The notes beneath the pieces were generated by a model that worked only from the letters and a program-made list of their open reading frames with translations, had not been told where the DNA came from and searched no databases. The translations under genes were made by a program, and so were the position numbers. A stretch of 64,000 nt of DNA from Tetradesmus obliquus. Taxonomy: Eukaryota > Chlorophyta > Chlorophyceae > Sphaeropleales > Scenedesmaceae. Shown here one piece after another: positions 53,112 to 64,000 of the stretch (positions within the stretch are counted from its first letter, which is position 1; every line of letters begins with the position of its first letter). The stretch covers positions 2,604,001 to 2,668,000 of the forward strand of contig CP126200.1 in the NCBI GenBank assembly GCA_030272155.1. The letters run 5' to 3'.

Positions 53112-54035
53112 GCCTTGACACGCAAACATGGACGGTGTCGGTGCTCCAGCAGCAACAGGCAATGTGCCAAACACCTCGCAGGTGGGGTGGGTACCTGCGA
53201 CTCGCCCCAAGGGCATCATGCCCCGTGATGGGCCTTGCAGATGCCTTCAGCGTGCAGGGTTGAAAGGGTCATAGATGTGTGTGTTGGTGGATTGGCAGAG
53301 TCCTGCAAGCAAGAATACTGCGAGAAAGACAGCAAATGTTAGGTCGCCCCAGCGACCTACGTTGCCATAATGCTGTGCTTCAGATATAAAAGTAGGACGG
53401 GATGCTTATGGCAGAAGTGACCATTGAGGGTGTCCTGTTGGCGTGTGTGGGTAGTGCAGTCAAACAGCAGGGTTCAGTACTGTTGTTCAAGCAATTTGAT
53501 GACAGTGCTGCGGTTGTGTCACCTGACCTGCTCAGCTACGAGCTGCAGCCTGGAAGATGTATAATCATCATGTGTGCTTGGCTTAGTCCACACTGTGTAA
53601 GCTTTGGGTAGCGGGAGTCTGTGCCTGGCGGTCAACTACGTTACCTAGGGTTGCTGCTCCTCATGAAGTTCCACTCCAACACCCTGTCAGCAACGCAGCC
53701 GCTGCCGTCATCGCGTTTTTATTTGCTGAATATGTCGTAACTGGAGAACTGGTGGGTGATGCCACAAAGCTCCGAGACGCAAAGCTGCCCAGCCGTGAGC
53801 AGCTGCCAGTGTCGCTGAGCGTGCTCGTTGATCGCACCCCTGGAAAGACTTCGATACCTACTGCTGTATGGAGCTATTCCAACTCAGTTTCAGTGCCTGC
53901 AAGCTGTGTTAAACGTGGACAACAGCAGCATCAGCAGTGCATGCAGCAGCACCAGGAGCAGAAGGTGCTGGTACGGCCTGAGCCGGACTGCGTGGTGTGT
54001 TTGAACCGTCTATTACTACACGCAACTACAACAGC
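53112..54035. other. intergenic region before the OPR gene
   Basis: No independent gene is supported. An open frame runs without stop from before the chosen OPR start, so the 5' end of that gene may lie further left, perhaps in an upstream exon. Confidence 0.4.
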
Positions 54036-56106
54036 ATGCACACAACTGCTCAGCCAGACCGGGCAGCTCACAGCAGCAACACAGCCCAGCATCCGCAGTG
54101 CTGGCTGTCGAGCAGCATCAAGCGTGCAACACGCAGCAGACCACACAGCTCTGTCACAGCTGCAGCTTCATGTGAGAGCTTCAACAATCAGCAGCTGCAG
54201 GGGGATGAGCTGCCAGGCATGCTACAGCTGCGGCGCCAGCTACAGCAGCCACACCAGCAGCTACAGCAATGGAGGCAGCAGCAACAACAGCAGCAGCAGG
54301 GAGCAGGTCAGCCACTGTCCTACCCGCGAGCTGTAGCGCAACAGAACCAGCAGCAGCAGTCGCAGCAGCAACAGCAGCTTGGGTGGCAGCAGCTGCAGGT
54401 GCAGCGGCCTGTGCGACGGCCACAGCCTGCTGACCCATTTAGCTCATGTCACAGGACACCTGCTGCTGACAACAGCAGCAGCAGCAGTAGCAGCAGCAGC
54501 AGCCTAGCTGACTTGCGCAAGGTCATAAGCGGCGCAAGGTCGCTGCAGCAGCTGCTGGAGCTGCTGCCTGCTGCTGCTGCAGCTGACCAGCCAGACATCA
54601 CGACTCGGCTGCTGCTGCAAGCAGTGACAGTGCTGCGCAGGAGCTCAGCTGGCCTCAACAGCAGCAGCAGCATGCCAACACAGCAGCGGGACAGCGGCTC
54701 TCCATGGCCAGCAGCAGCTGCGGCAGGCAGCAGCAACAAAGACCACCAGCAGCAGCAGGAGTTGCAGCAGCTGCTGAGGAGCTGTGATGTGCTGCTGTAC
54801 AGGCAGGCTGACTTGTTGGGCTTTCAGCATGCCTCTGGGGTGCTGTGGGTGTGGGCGCAGCTGGGCTGGAGGCCCGCACCACTGCTGCTGCAGCAGGTGC
54901 AGGGTGGCGAGGCAGCAGTAGCCCAGCTGCAGCAGCAGCAGGGTGGGGATGCAGCAGCGATGCTACTGCAGCAGCAGCAGCAGCAGCAGCAGGATGGGAA
55001 AGCAGCAGCAAGTGGGCTGCAGCAGCAGCGGAGCTTGTGGAGGCTTGTCATTCGGCAGCTGGTGGAGAGCGAAGTGAAGCACGAGATGAAAGGTGCGGCG
55101 CATGGCGTGGCTGGTGTAATCATCATCATCATCATGAACCAATCAAGTCGTAGCATAGCAGTGACAAGCGAAGTGAAGCATGAGATGTTAGGTGCGCGTG
55201 CGCGTCACAGCATGGCTGGTATGCTGCATGCTGGAGCAGGTTCTTGCTGACACGGCTCGGCATGCAGCATTGTTGCTGCAGCAGGGAGCAGCTGAGTGGT
55301 GCGTATCTTCTTGCAGCGAGTCCTTGCAATTTTATTTCACTGTGAACCCAATGAGTGCACTGGTGCAAAAGACATGTTGTCAAACTCTGACCCCTCCTTT
55401 TGTGTTGTGCCTCATCTGCTCAGGTGCTATTGGCAGTGTGGGTGGTCAGCTCTGCCGCGCCATCACAGCAGCAGCAGCGCTGTCCATCAAAGACCACAGG
55501 CTGTGGCTCAAGCTCAGGTCCATGACCCAGGGTTTAGCACCCCTGCTAGACCCTAGCGAGGTAGCCCGCTGTGCCTGGGGTTTAGCACGCAGCCGCATCG
55601 CCCCAAAGTCCGGTGCGTACCCTGCCTTCCAAGCGCTGCTGGCTAGGGCTCAGCAGCAGGGCGTTGAAGGGTTTAGTGAGGTGGCAGCGCTAAACCTGAT
55701 CTGGGCAGTTGCGGATGCAGATGCTGTGCATTTGGCCCCGCCTGGGGTTTTGCAGGGGCTTGTGGATCAGGCTTTGGGCCCAGAGTACACCACCTGGCAT
55801 CAGCAACAGCAGCAGCAGCAGCAGCAGCAGGAGACAGGCTATACACTAACAGCAGGGACTGCAGTTTCCAGCAGCAGCAGCAGCAGCAGCAGTGAGGCTG
55901 CACCACCTTGCAGGCTGTCTTCTGAGGAGCTTGCTAGCCTTGTGTGGAGCTGTGCCAACATGGCAAGACACCACAGGAGGCGCGCAGTGGCAGCAGAACT
56001 CAAGCAGAACTTCACCCGGCAGAAAATCAAGCGGCAGCAGCAGCAGCGGAGGGCGGCAGCAGCAGCGGCAGCGGATGCAGGAGCAGGCAGCAGTGCTACT
56101 AAAGAT

Positions 56107-56155
<49 letters not shown>

Positions 56156-56452
56156 TTGTGCATGAGGATCCTCTGCTGATGCATTACCTGGCAGCAGCAG
56201 CAAGCAGCAAGCTTGAGGCCTTTGCCCCCAGGCAGATCGCCACACTGGCTCGGGGTTTTGTGCTGCTGCAGTCTGTTGAACCCTGGCTGGTGGGGCGGCT
56301 GTGGGACAGGGCTTTGCAGATAGAACCCCAGGGCACATTGGCAGGGTTCAATCTGCTGGAAGTGAGCCTGCTGCTGCTGTCAGTTTCTGGTGCGCACAAG
56401 AACCAGCACCACCAGCAGCAGCAACCTGTCAGTGCTGCAGCTGCAGGAGTTT

Positions 56453-56497
<45 letters not shown>

Positions 56498-58337
56498 CAG
56501 CAGCAGCAGAGCAGCTCGTGGCAGCAGCAGCACAGCGCGTGCTAGCTGCTGATGAAGCTGAGCTGGCAGTGCCGGGCATTGCTGCTGCACTGCTGCACGT
56601 GTTTGCTCAGCTCCGGTTCTTTGCAGTGGCGAGTAACACAGCACCAGCAGCAGCAGCAGCAGCAGCAGGAGGAGGTTTGGTGATCTCTGATGGCAGTGGT
56701 GGTGGTAGCGCAGCAGTGGCGGCTGCTGTTGCGCAGCGGCTGCTGTGTGCGGTTCGTGCAGCTGGCTTTGGGAGGTTGCCAGCAGAGCAGCTTGTGCTGC
56801 TGGCGGCAGCAGCAGGACAGCTGGCGGCAGCAGGATGGGCTGGCAGCAGCAGCAGCAGCAGCAGCACTGACAGGGACTCTGAGCTGGATTCATCACAATT
56901 AGCAGGAGCGGCAGCACATGCAGCAGCCACTAGCGAGATCTCCAGTCAGCAAAGCAGCAGCAGCAGCAGTGCTGAGGTCAATTTTACAGCTGCTGCTGTT
57001 GTACAGAAAGAGCTGCAGCAGCTTCTGCAGCAGCTGGCCCTGCCCCTAGCTGCCAGCACTCACAGCTTAATGCTGCGGCACCTCGCCACAGCACTTGCTG
57101 CATATGCAGCAGCAGGCGTGGACGCCCCTCAGCTGTTTGACTCTGCTTCTGCTGCTGTAATGCGCCGTGAGGTGTTAGATAACGGCAGTAGCTGGGCCCT
57201 TGCTAGGCTGCTGGCTGCATATGCTGCAGCCGGCCACACAGATGAGCAGCTGTTTGCTGCTGTTACGGATGTGTTAGTTCCGCGGCTGCAGGCTGGGGTT
57301 TTGCAGGCAAGGGCACTGTCGAGGTTTAGCTGGGCGCTGGCTGCAGCTGGCTATCATGATATGGATGTGTTTAGGGAGATTGGGGTTCAGCTTGTGACTC
57401 AGCCACAGCAGAGGCCTGTGGCTGGCAGCAGCAGCAGCAGCAGCATTTGGGACCACCTGCAGCCTCGTGACCTGGCAGCAATTGCCTGGAGTCTGGGAAC
57501 AGTTGGGTTGCGGGACCCTAAACCCTTTGATGCCCTGGCAGAAGCTGGCATGAGGCTGCTGCCAGGGTTTAGCATCAGCCAGGTCAGCAGCCTGCTGTGG
57601 GGTTTAGCAGCAGCTGGGGTGTACCATGAGGGCTTTGTGACAGCTGTGGCAGCAGCAATGGCTGCACCAGCAACCCAGAAGCAGCTTGCAGCAGGCATTT
57701 TAACATCTGCATCTTCACAGCAGCAGCAGCAGCAGCAGCAGCAAAGAGTGTCACTGCTGCTGGCAGCAGCATCCCCTCAAGATGTTGCCACCATCGCCTG
57801 GTCTCTAGCAGAGCTCAGAGCAGCCCCTAGCAGCGTACTGGCAGCTTGTACCGCCCACTTTGCAGCACATGCCAGGCAGTACAGTGCAGCAGATGCTGCT
57901 GACCTGGCATGGGCAGTACTGTGCTCAGGTCAGGCAGTACAACAGCAGCAGCAGCAGGGTGATGGGGCGATGCAGCCACATGATACTGCAGTGCTGCTGC
58001 AGTGGCTGCTGGCTGTTGCTGCTTCAGACTTCGAGCAACTCAGTCCACAGCAGTTGGCAAACCTGACACTTGTGGCAGCAGCAGCAGCAGCAACAGCATC
58101 CTCAACAGCCGCAGAGACAGCAGCAGGTGTGCGCAGTGCTCCTCCTGGTCTGTTATTCCAGCAGCTGTGGCTTGCAGTAGTGGATTGGGGCCCTGGTGCA
58201 TTCACAGCAGCTGATGCTGCAAAGGTGATGTGGGCCCACCTCATTGCATTGCAGCAGCAGCAGCAACAGCAGCAGCAAGGGCGGGGGAGGCGGAAGTTGC
58301 GTGCACAGTCAATGCCTGGTGGTGACGGCAGCAGCGC

Positions 58338-58384
<47 letters not shown>

Positions 58385-59200
58385 GCTCTGGGAGGGCAGC
58401 AGCAGTATGCAAGAAGCTGTTGGCAGCAGGTGAGGAGAAGCTGCAGCGCATGCAACGCACACCGTGCAGAAAGTACAGCAGGAGCGTAGCTGCATGCATT
58501 TGCGCCTCTAGTCAAAGCATCTGATGAATTGTCTGATGGCTTGGCTGCAGCCAGCAAGATGACAGCAAGCAGCTGACTGTTATGTTATATTGTTATGTTT
58601 GCAGGGCAGCCACTGCAACATAGCATCAGCGGCCGCCATCCCTGCATGTGTGCTGAGTTATGCTCTGCAATTGTGTAGATATGTCAACATGCCAGCATTG
58701 CTTGAAGGTGCGCAGTTGTGCATTTACCATGCCTAAAACTGTCATACATGTGGCACATCTCCCTGGCAGGACATTCCCGGGTCACCTTGCTGCACTCAAC
58801 AAGATGTTTTGCACCTATTCTGCTGACTGGCGTCTCATGCCCTGCTGCTGCTGCACTGTGCTGTGCTGTCTGGCCCTCTCAGGTGCCAGAGTAGCTGTGC
58901 GGCAGACTGCAGCAGTGTGCAGCAGCAGCTTTGCCAAGCAGGTGCTGGCTGCACTGCACAGCAGCGGCCTGGCGGCCCACCCCACTATCGCACAGGGCCC
59001 TGCAGCACAAGCGGCAGCAGCAGCTGCAGCAGTAGCTGCTGTTCCTGCAGCCTGCTGTGGCAGCACTACTGCAGCAGGCGGGGCGTCAGCCGCTGCTGCT
59101 GCTGCTGCTGGTTGTGTGTGGGATGCCTTGGGGTCGGAAGTGGCGAGTCAGCTGCTGGGGCATGTTGTTATTGAGGAGCCTGGGGGTGCCGGGGTGAGAG

Positions 59201-59247
<47 letters not shown>

Positions 59248-59541
59248 CGGAAGGTGCTGGTGGTGCTGGTGCCAGAAGGGCAGCTGAGCCGGATGTCTGA
59301 CAATCACTTCAACAACAACAGCAGCAGCAGCAGCGAGTCGGATGCTACTCAGCAGCAGCAGCAGGAGTCTAGAATGACTGGCATGGCTGCTGTGAGCGCA
59401 TCGCTGCTGCTGCCCACTGTGCGGCATTTCAAATGTGTGCTGCTGACAGAAGCAGAGTGGCAGGCATGGGCTGTAGAGGGGGGCCAGGAGAGGCAAGCAA
59501 GCAGCTTGCTGCAGCTGCTGCAGGAGCAGGCTGATGTGTAG
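54036..59541 (+). CDS. octotricopeptide-repeat (OPR) protein with RAP-like C-terminus
   Basis: Likely an organelle-targeted RNA-binding factor of the OPR family, which in green algae controls chloroplast mRNA maturation or translation. Exons 54036-55092, 55424-58429 and 58883-59541 join in phase to 1573 residues. The N-terminus is Ser/Arg/Ala-rich (SSSIKRATRSRPHSSVTAA), fitting a transit peptide. Helical repeats recur with the core xxLWGLAxAG or xxAWSLG: EVARCAWGLARSRI, QHASGVLWVWAQLG, RDLAAIAWSLGTVGL, SQVSSLLWGLAAAGV, QDVATIAWSLAELRA. The end (RKVLVVLVPEGQL, then TVRHFKCVLLTEAEWQAW) fits a degenerate RAP domain. Gln, Ser and Ala runs interrupt several repeats. The ATG is the first in the open frame, but the true start may lie upstream. 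Confidence 0.75.
55167..55197 (+). repeat. decoy copy of OPR exon 1 end
   Basis: GCGAAGTGAAGCATGAGATG followed by a GTGCGC donor repeats the true exon end at 55092. A short ATC run (about 55120-55134) lies between. Confidence 0.85.
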
Positions 59542-60116
59542 CAGCTGCTTGTATGCTGGCAGCAGATGTGCCTACTGGCAGCAGATGTGCCTACTGGCGG
59601 CATAGGGAGGCCCTCACCGGCAGACGGCAGGTTTATGCAGCTGCTGCAGCAACAGGCTGCTGCGTAGCAGCTGTACGTGCTCAGCTGCTGGCAGCATGTG
59701 CACTGTACAGGCTTTCGGCGGCATTGTACATGGGGGCTGTGCAGTAGATGTGCAGTAGATGTGCAGTAGATGTGCAGTTTCCAGTGCGCCCGGACGGATC
59801 CGTCCCACTGTAGTAGATGTTTTCAAAACCGAGTCAGCAGACTCTTGGCCAGCTGGACTATAGTCTGTAATAGCCATTGGTGGTATACTAGGTGTGCATA
59901 CTACTGCATGTTGCCTTGGACATCCGGCATGCTTTCTTCGTTGGCCTGTGCTTCAGCAGAGTAGTAAGAATCTGAAAATCCTTGTCATGTGCTGTGACAT
60001 GATGTGGCATCCTGATGGGCTCCTGCCAAGGGCTCCAGTTCCGCGCCATGCGTTCCCTCCAATATCGTTTCAGCTGTTTACCTTTCTTTGATACGTAGCA
60101 GTCGAGGCACGAAATT
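59542..60116. other. intergenic region with short tandem repeats
   Basis: Two copies of the 20-base unit GGCAGCAGATGTGCCTACTG lie at about 59558-59597. Three and a half copies of the 11-base unit GCAGTAGATGT lie at 59741-59777. No gene is seen. Confidence 0.6.
59741..59777 (+). repeat. 11-base minisatellite GCAGTAGATGT
   Basis: Three perfect units plus a partial one. Confidence 0.9.
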
Positions 60117-61032
60117 ATGTTGGCGTCAAGCCGAGTCATCAGCAGCACCGGGCTGCAGGCTAAAGCTCGCAGGCACGCACACAGCCAGCCATTGACTCTC
60201 CGCAAGCCCGCAGTAGCTGCCGCTCGTGCTCAATACGTTTCTTACTATCGGTTTGCGCGGCCAGCGTTGGGGACTGAGTCTGCAGAGGAGTCTTCCAGCC
60301 AACAGTCACAGCCAGCCAGCCAAGAAACACAGCCAGGCAGCCAAGAAGCTCAGCCTGCTCAACCTGTGGGAGAACAAAGTCTACAGGTACGGGCACTCAA
60401 TGAAAGCACGATGAGGCTGCTAGGGTCGCTGCATGGTTGCCTGCAAGGGGGCTTCGCCAAGCATGCTGCAGCCAAATCCGCAGCATGCTGCTGCTGCTGC
60501 TGCTGCTTCTGTTGTTGCTTGCAAGCGCGCAGTGGCAATGCTTCCCCAGCAAACCCTGCCCTGCACAGGTCGTATGTGTGCAATGTTGAATTGTAAATGC
60601 TTGTGCGCTGTAACCGCACCATGCTCTCAGCGGACAACACTGCCTGAAGCGCTGTGCTGGAAACTTCCACAGCATGCAACCCTCATGCCCACCCCCTACC
60701 CTGCTCACCCTGTCCTTGATGCACCTTGCGATACACCCACAGCTGCCTGCATCGCCTGCGCCCCTTCTCTCACCACTCTAAATTTCAACCCCCAACCCCA
60801 ACCCAAAGCTATTGTGGACTTAGTGTCAGTGAGCTCACCTGTACTCAAAAAGCTCTTTCTGATTTGCCTTTGTGCCTGTTATGTTGATTTGCAGGAAAAG
60901 GTGCAAGGTGCGCTGCAGGCGCTGTACCAGAACAGGCGCCTGGTGGCTGTTGGCGTGGCTGTGCTGGATGTTGCTTTCCTGTGGCTGGCAGTAAAATTCG
61001 GCAAGCAGTACTTCTGGGACCCTAACCACTAG
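60117..61032 (+). CDS. small, probably plastid-targeted single-pass membrane protein
   Basis: Family not recognised. Exons 60117-60386 and 60895-61032 join in phase to 135 residues. The N-terminal 40 residues (MLASSRVISSTGLQAKARRH, then PLTLRKPAVAAARAQYVSYY) are rich in Ser, Arg and Ala without acidic residues, like a chloroplast or mitochondrial transit peptide. A Gln/Ser/Pro linker with repeats SQPASQETQPGSQEAQP follows. The C-terminal exon encodes an amphipathic QGALQALYQNRRL and one membrane helix VAVGVAVLDVAFLWLAVKF, ending in KQYFWDPNH. A thylakoid or inner-envelope membrane subunit is possible but unproven. A degenerate minisatellite resembling the last codons follows the stop. Confidence 0.65.
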
Positions 61033-61045
61033 ACGAGGACATAGG

Positions 61046-61215
61046 CTGGACCAGGCAAGAGTGGGCAAGCAGTGGCTGTGGGACAGCCAAGCAGTAGCTG
61101 TGATTTTGGCCAAGCGGTGGCTGTGGTTTTGGCCAAGCAGAGATTGGGCAAGCAGTGGCTGCACTGGGTAGCCAAGCAGTGGCCACACTGGACAGGCAAG
61201 CAGTGTCTAGCACCC
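61046..61215 (+). repeat. degenerate minisatellite resembling the preceding coding end
   Basis: About six to seven units of 20-28 bases are built on GGCAAGCAGTGGCTGTGG. This resembles the terminal codons GGCAAGCAGTACTTCTGGGA of the gene just upstream. Confidence 0.7.
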
Positions 61216-61908
61216 CAGCTGGCGGCTGATGTCCACTACTGGGCCGTCTATTGGTTGCTGATGCACACACCAGCCACTGCTGTATGTTGATAGGTACATA
61301 CTGTTGCAGTGACGCAACAAGGGGTGCATAGGACACAGCAGGCAGCAGATACCTGAGCAGCAGCAGCCTCAGCTGCAACAGGCAAGCTGTGTGATTGGCT
61401 AGCTGGATGTATGTACAGTACAATCTGAGGGGTGAACGTGCTTATGATGCTGTTGGTGCGGCCTAGCGAGGCTAGCAAGTGGCCTTTGAGTGGTGCTGCT
61501 AGGCAAAAAGCGCAGCCGGTACCGCGTGATACACCTTGCTGGTGTGCTTGGTGTGCACGACTTGCTGCTGGGCACTAGCAGAAGCAGGCCAGCACCACGC
61601 AACAACGTGATGGCACCTGCAGGACATGCTGCTGCTGTTGCTGCTGCTGCTGCTGATGCTAGTGCTGCCGGCACAAGCAGCCCCCAAGTGCTGCTGCGGG
61701 CAAGGAGCAGGGCAGCGATGGCTCACATGCGGCGCACAGCAGCAGCAGCAGCAGCAGCAGCTTCTGGCAATGATGCTGCTGCATTCGCAAATGCAACAGC
61801 ACCGGAACAGCATCAGGCTCCTGTAGGACTGGAAGATGCCGGGTCAGCAAATGCTGTGAGGGAGCTGCTATGTGACCTGGTACGCTGGTAGCACTTGTTT
61901 TCAAGTGC

Positions 61909-61953
<45 letters not shown>

Positions 61954-63236
61954 GCAACTGGCAACACAAACTGAGCAGGAGTTGGATGCAAGCTGCTGGG
62001 GTGGCTGTCAGGCTCCCGCCAGCAGCAGTGCTGTAGCTGCAGTGGTAGCGTCACCAGGCAAGCTTCATGACGCGGCAGCAGCTGTGCTGGAGAGCCAATC
62101 CGTTTTTTGGAGCCACTCTTGTCTCAGCAGCTGAGCGGCGGCTCATGTGGTCAGCGCTGCTCAGGCTGCAGTATGCAGCGCTGCCTAGTGTGCAGCAGCG
62201 TTGAAACTCGCAGCACATCTGCAACAGCACGATGCCTGTGCAGCACCGGCTGCTGGTGCAGATGGTGGGCGCTTGCTGTGCTCAAAATAACAGGCAGCAG
62301 CACATACTGTCAAAGAGTCAAGGAGCCGTATAGAGTCGGAGTGTTGCTGTGTTTTCAAAAAATTTAAGTTACAAAGCTCGAGGCCAGAAAGCTTGAATGG
62401 TTGACACATTGATCGTGGCACCGAACCAGTTCCTGTGCGCACCAACACAATCAGCAATGCCCCAACAATGCTGCCTTGCCGTAGCGGCTGCAGCAGCTGC
62501 TTGCGGCAGGCACACCAATGCCAAGCTGTGGTGTTGAGTTCCCATGACTAGCAGAGATGTTGCTGTCAAGGCCGATATGCCCATGCATTCTTCAATGTAT
62601 CTGAAGCTACCTACGCCACCCAAGACTCACAACTAGACATGGTGAGATTAGACTGGCGGCAACGGCAGTGGCAGTAGCAAGATACCATGTGTTGGTTCAA
62701 CTCATCAGTCAGCCACAACCACTGGTGTCGGACACCACTCAACTAGCAACGTCGTTGGCATTCACTGAATGCGGCGGCTGGCAGCCACTAGCTGCCAACA
62801 CAACCAGCCTAGTAGGATGAACTACTAGCCTGCTTGCATGCACCTGTTTGTAATATCGCTGTCAACAACCAGCATGCCTGATCAAACTTTGGTTGCTGAG
62901 CCCGGCTGCGTGCCGGCCACCCGGGAATGGATCAAAGTAGCAAGTATAAACACAGCAGCACAGCTCATCCTGCCACTGCCAGCATCGCAGTTCACGCACC
63001 AGGCAGTCTGCAAACCTGCTTAGCGGTACAGGGCCTCAACCCTTGCACAACACAATCAGCCAACTAATAATACAACTCCTGGTTGAGTTTCGCACTGGAT
63101 CAGGCATATAACACACACCGTCAAGAATATCCGTCAAGAATTACCACACATTACTCACTGCAGCAGACATCAGTTGCCACTGGGCAAAGCACATGGGGTG
63201 CTTACTCTCTTAACGATGCACGTGCAGCAGCAACAA
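61216..63236. other. long region without a supported gene
   Basis: Ala-rich open frames at 61490-61891 and 61895-62134 come from CAG/GCA runs and lack an ATG or splice support, so they are not called. From about 62350 to 63230 the sequence is free of triplet runs and shows no domain. It probably contains the 3' flank of the quinoprotein gene at its right end. Confidence 0.45.
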
Positions 63237-63481
63237 TCAGTGATTGCCGTGCATCACGCAAGCAAGCACCATCAGCACGGCCCACCACGCGAAGCCAGCA
63301 GCCCTGACAGCAGCAGCGCCGCTGGGTTGAGCAGGCCCTTGAGAAGCACTGACGCTGCGTGTGGCACTGCTGCTGCTGTTTGCGTTGCTGGCGTTGTAAG
63401 TCACGCGGTACAGCGCTCCGGTGCCGTCGTCACTGATGAGCAGCGAGCCATCTGGCATTTGCTCCACATCCACCGGGCGGC
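63237..63481 (-). CDS. sorbosone/glucose dehydrogenase-like quinoprotein, last exon (5' partial)
   Basis: The exon encodes RPVDVEQMPDGSLLISDD then GTGALYRVTY, the final blade motif of soluble PQQ-dependent glucose/L-sorbosone dehydrogenases, which oxidise aldoses or sorbosone. After a Ser/Asn/Ala linker it ends in a hydrophobic tail (AAGFAWWAVLMVLACVMHG), which suggests a GPI-anchor signal or a C-terminal membrane helix. The acceptor TTGCAG precedes 63481. Earlier exons are outside the window or hidden upstream. Two decoy copies of this exon's start lie at 63547-63765. Only about 80 residues are visible, so enzyme specificity cannot be judged. Confidence 0.75.
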
Positions 63482-63546
63482 CTGCAAGCGCAATGAAATA
63501 CAAATGCAGGGTCGAAGGGTTCAAGTCAGGCAGCCAGTTTGTAGTG

Positions 63547-63765
63547 CCGGCAAAATGACGTGTCACTGATGAGCAACGGGCCATCTGGCATCTGCCTCCA
63601 CATCCACCGGGCGGCCTGTAGGGTTATTAAAGCAAAAGCACACTGACACAAGAGTGAGGCAGAGAGCGTGCAATAAGATCAGGCTGGAGCATTGGAGCTT
63701 CTGACAGCTCTGCAGCAACTGGTGCGGTGTCTAGCAGCTGCTCCGCATCAATGGGCGGCCTGTGG
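63547..63765 (-). repeat. decoy copies of the quinoprotein exon start
   Basis: About 63560-63618 repeats CACTGATGAGCA through CCACATCCACCGGGCGGCCT with an altered acceptor and a one-base insertion (TCTGCCTCC for TTTGCTCC). A shorter relic (GGGCGGCCTGTGG) lies near 63753-63766. Confidence 0.85.
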
Positions 63766-64000
63766 TGTTGTTTATTGAGGCATGAGCAGAGGCAACTGAC
63801 AGAACGAGGCAGTGAATGTACACCACAAGCTGGCTGAAGCACTGCGGCTCTTGCAAGCTCTGCGGCAGCTGGTGCGCTGTGAGCAATGCGCTGTGAGCAA
63901 TGCGCTGAGTTGACTGCACTGATAGACAAAACGCCTCAGCAAACAAGATAGTTACATACATGAAATTGACCCCACCAACGAGCATCTGCAACAAGGTGTC
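63766..64000. other. window end, probably intron of the quinoprotein gene
   Basis: No exon was recognised. The hexanucleotide-rich stretch AGCAATGCGCTG is duplicated at about 63880-63906. Confidence 0.4.

Noticed and set aside
61490..62134. Ala-rich open frames that could be a small gene
   Set aside because: The first lacks an ATG, the composition follows GCA repeats, and no splice sites or domain support it.

Overview
The window is nuclear DNA of a green alga (Chlorophyta). I infer a chlorophycean, possibly Scenedesmaceae-like, but the species cannot be fixed from sequence alone. The reasons are intron-dense genes with GT..TGCAG introns, TGTAA-type polyadenylation motifs, extremely abundant CAG/CTG triplet runs coding for Gln, Ser and Ala, an OPR-RAP organelle RNA protein, a Ser-Pro-rich wall-type membrane glycoprotein and a SAWADEE-domain protein. 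There is no sign of operons, rRNA genes or CRISPR arrays.

Layout from left to right. On the + strand: the catalytic domain of a cGMP-dependent-type protein kinase (447-4206, 5' end outside the window), an F-box/LRR protein (5199-8062) and an unrecognised helical protein whose frame is broken by a perfect 167-bp tandem duplication (9224-12482). On the - strand: a low-complexity, possibly TPR-like protein (15536-13169), a second F-box/LRR protein (21505-15813), a membrane glycoprotein with a Pro-rich stalk and a complete Kunitz/BPTI domain (25805-22642), a decayed reverse transcriptase in a gene-poor AT-richer stretch (about 28500-27533) and a 17-exon cytosolic methionyl-tRNA synthetase (40749-30023). 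On the + strand again: a SAWADEE + methyl-CpG-binding-domain protein (41832-49705), a tandem universal-stress-protein gene (50617-53111), an OPR-RAP protein (54036-59541) and a small probable plastid membrane protein (60117-61032). The last - strand exon of a sorbosone/glucose-dehydrogenase-like quinoprotein closes the window.

The most unusual property is structural. Introns in at least seven genes carry tandem, diverged copies of the edge of the neighbouring exon together with its splice site, 40-135 bp per copy. The copies often contain frame-breaking changes, so they look like decoy exons. The same process appears to continue past a stop codon, since the 3' flank of the MetRS gene is a minisatellite built from its last coding segment. 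Exon chains for the kinase, first F-box, Kunitz, MetRS, SAWADEE-MBD, USP, OPR and small plastid genes were assembled by hand and close in phase from start to stop (the kinase from its first visible exon). Those for the two central - strand genes (13-21.5 kb) are only approximate.

The genes do not form one pathway. They are ordinary dispersed eukaryotic genes for signalling, ubiquitin ligation, translation, chromatin, stress, organelle RNA and cell surface functions.
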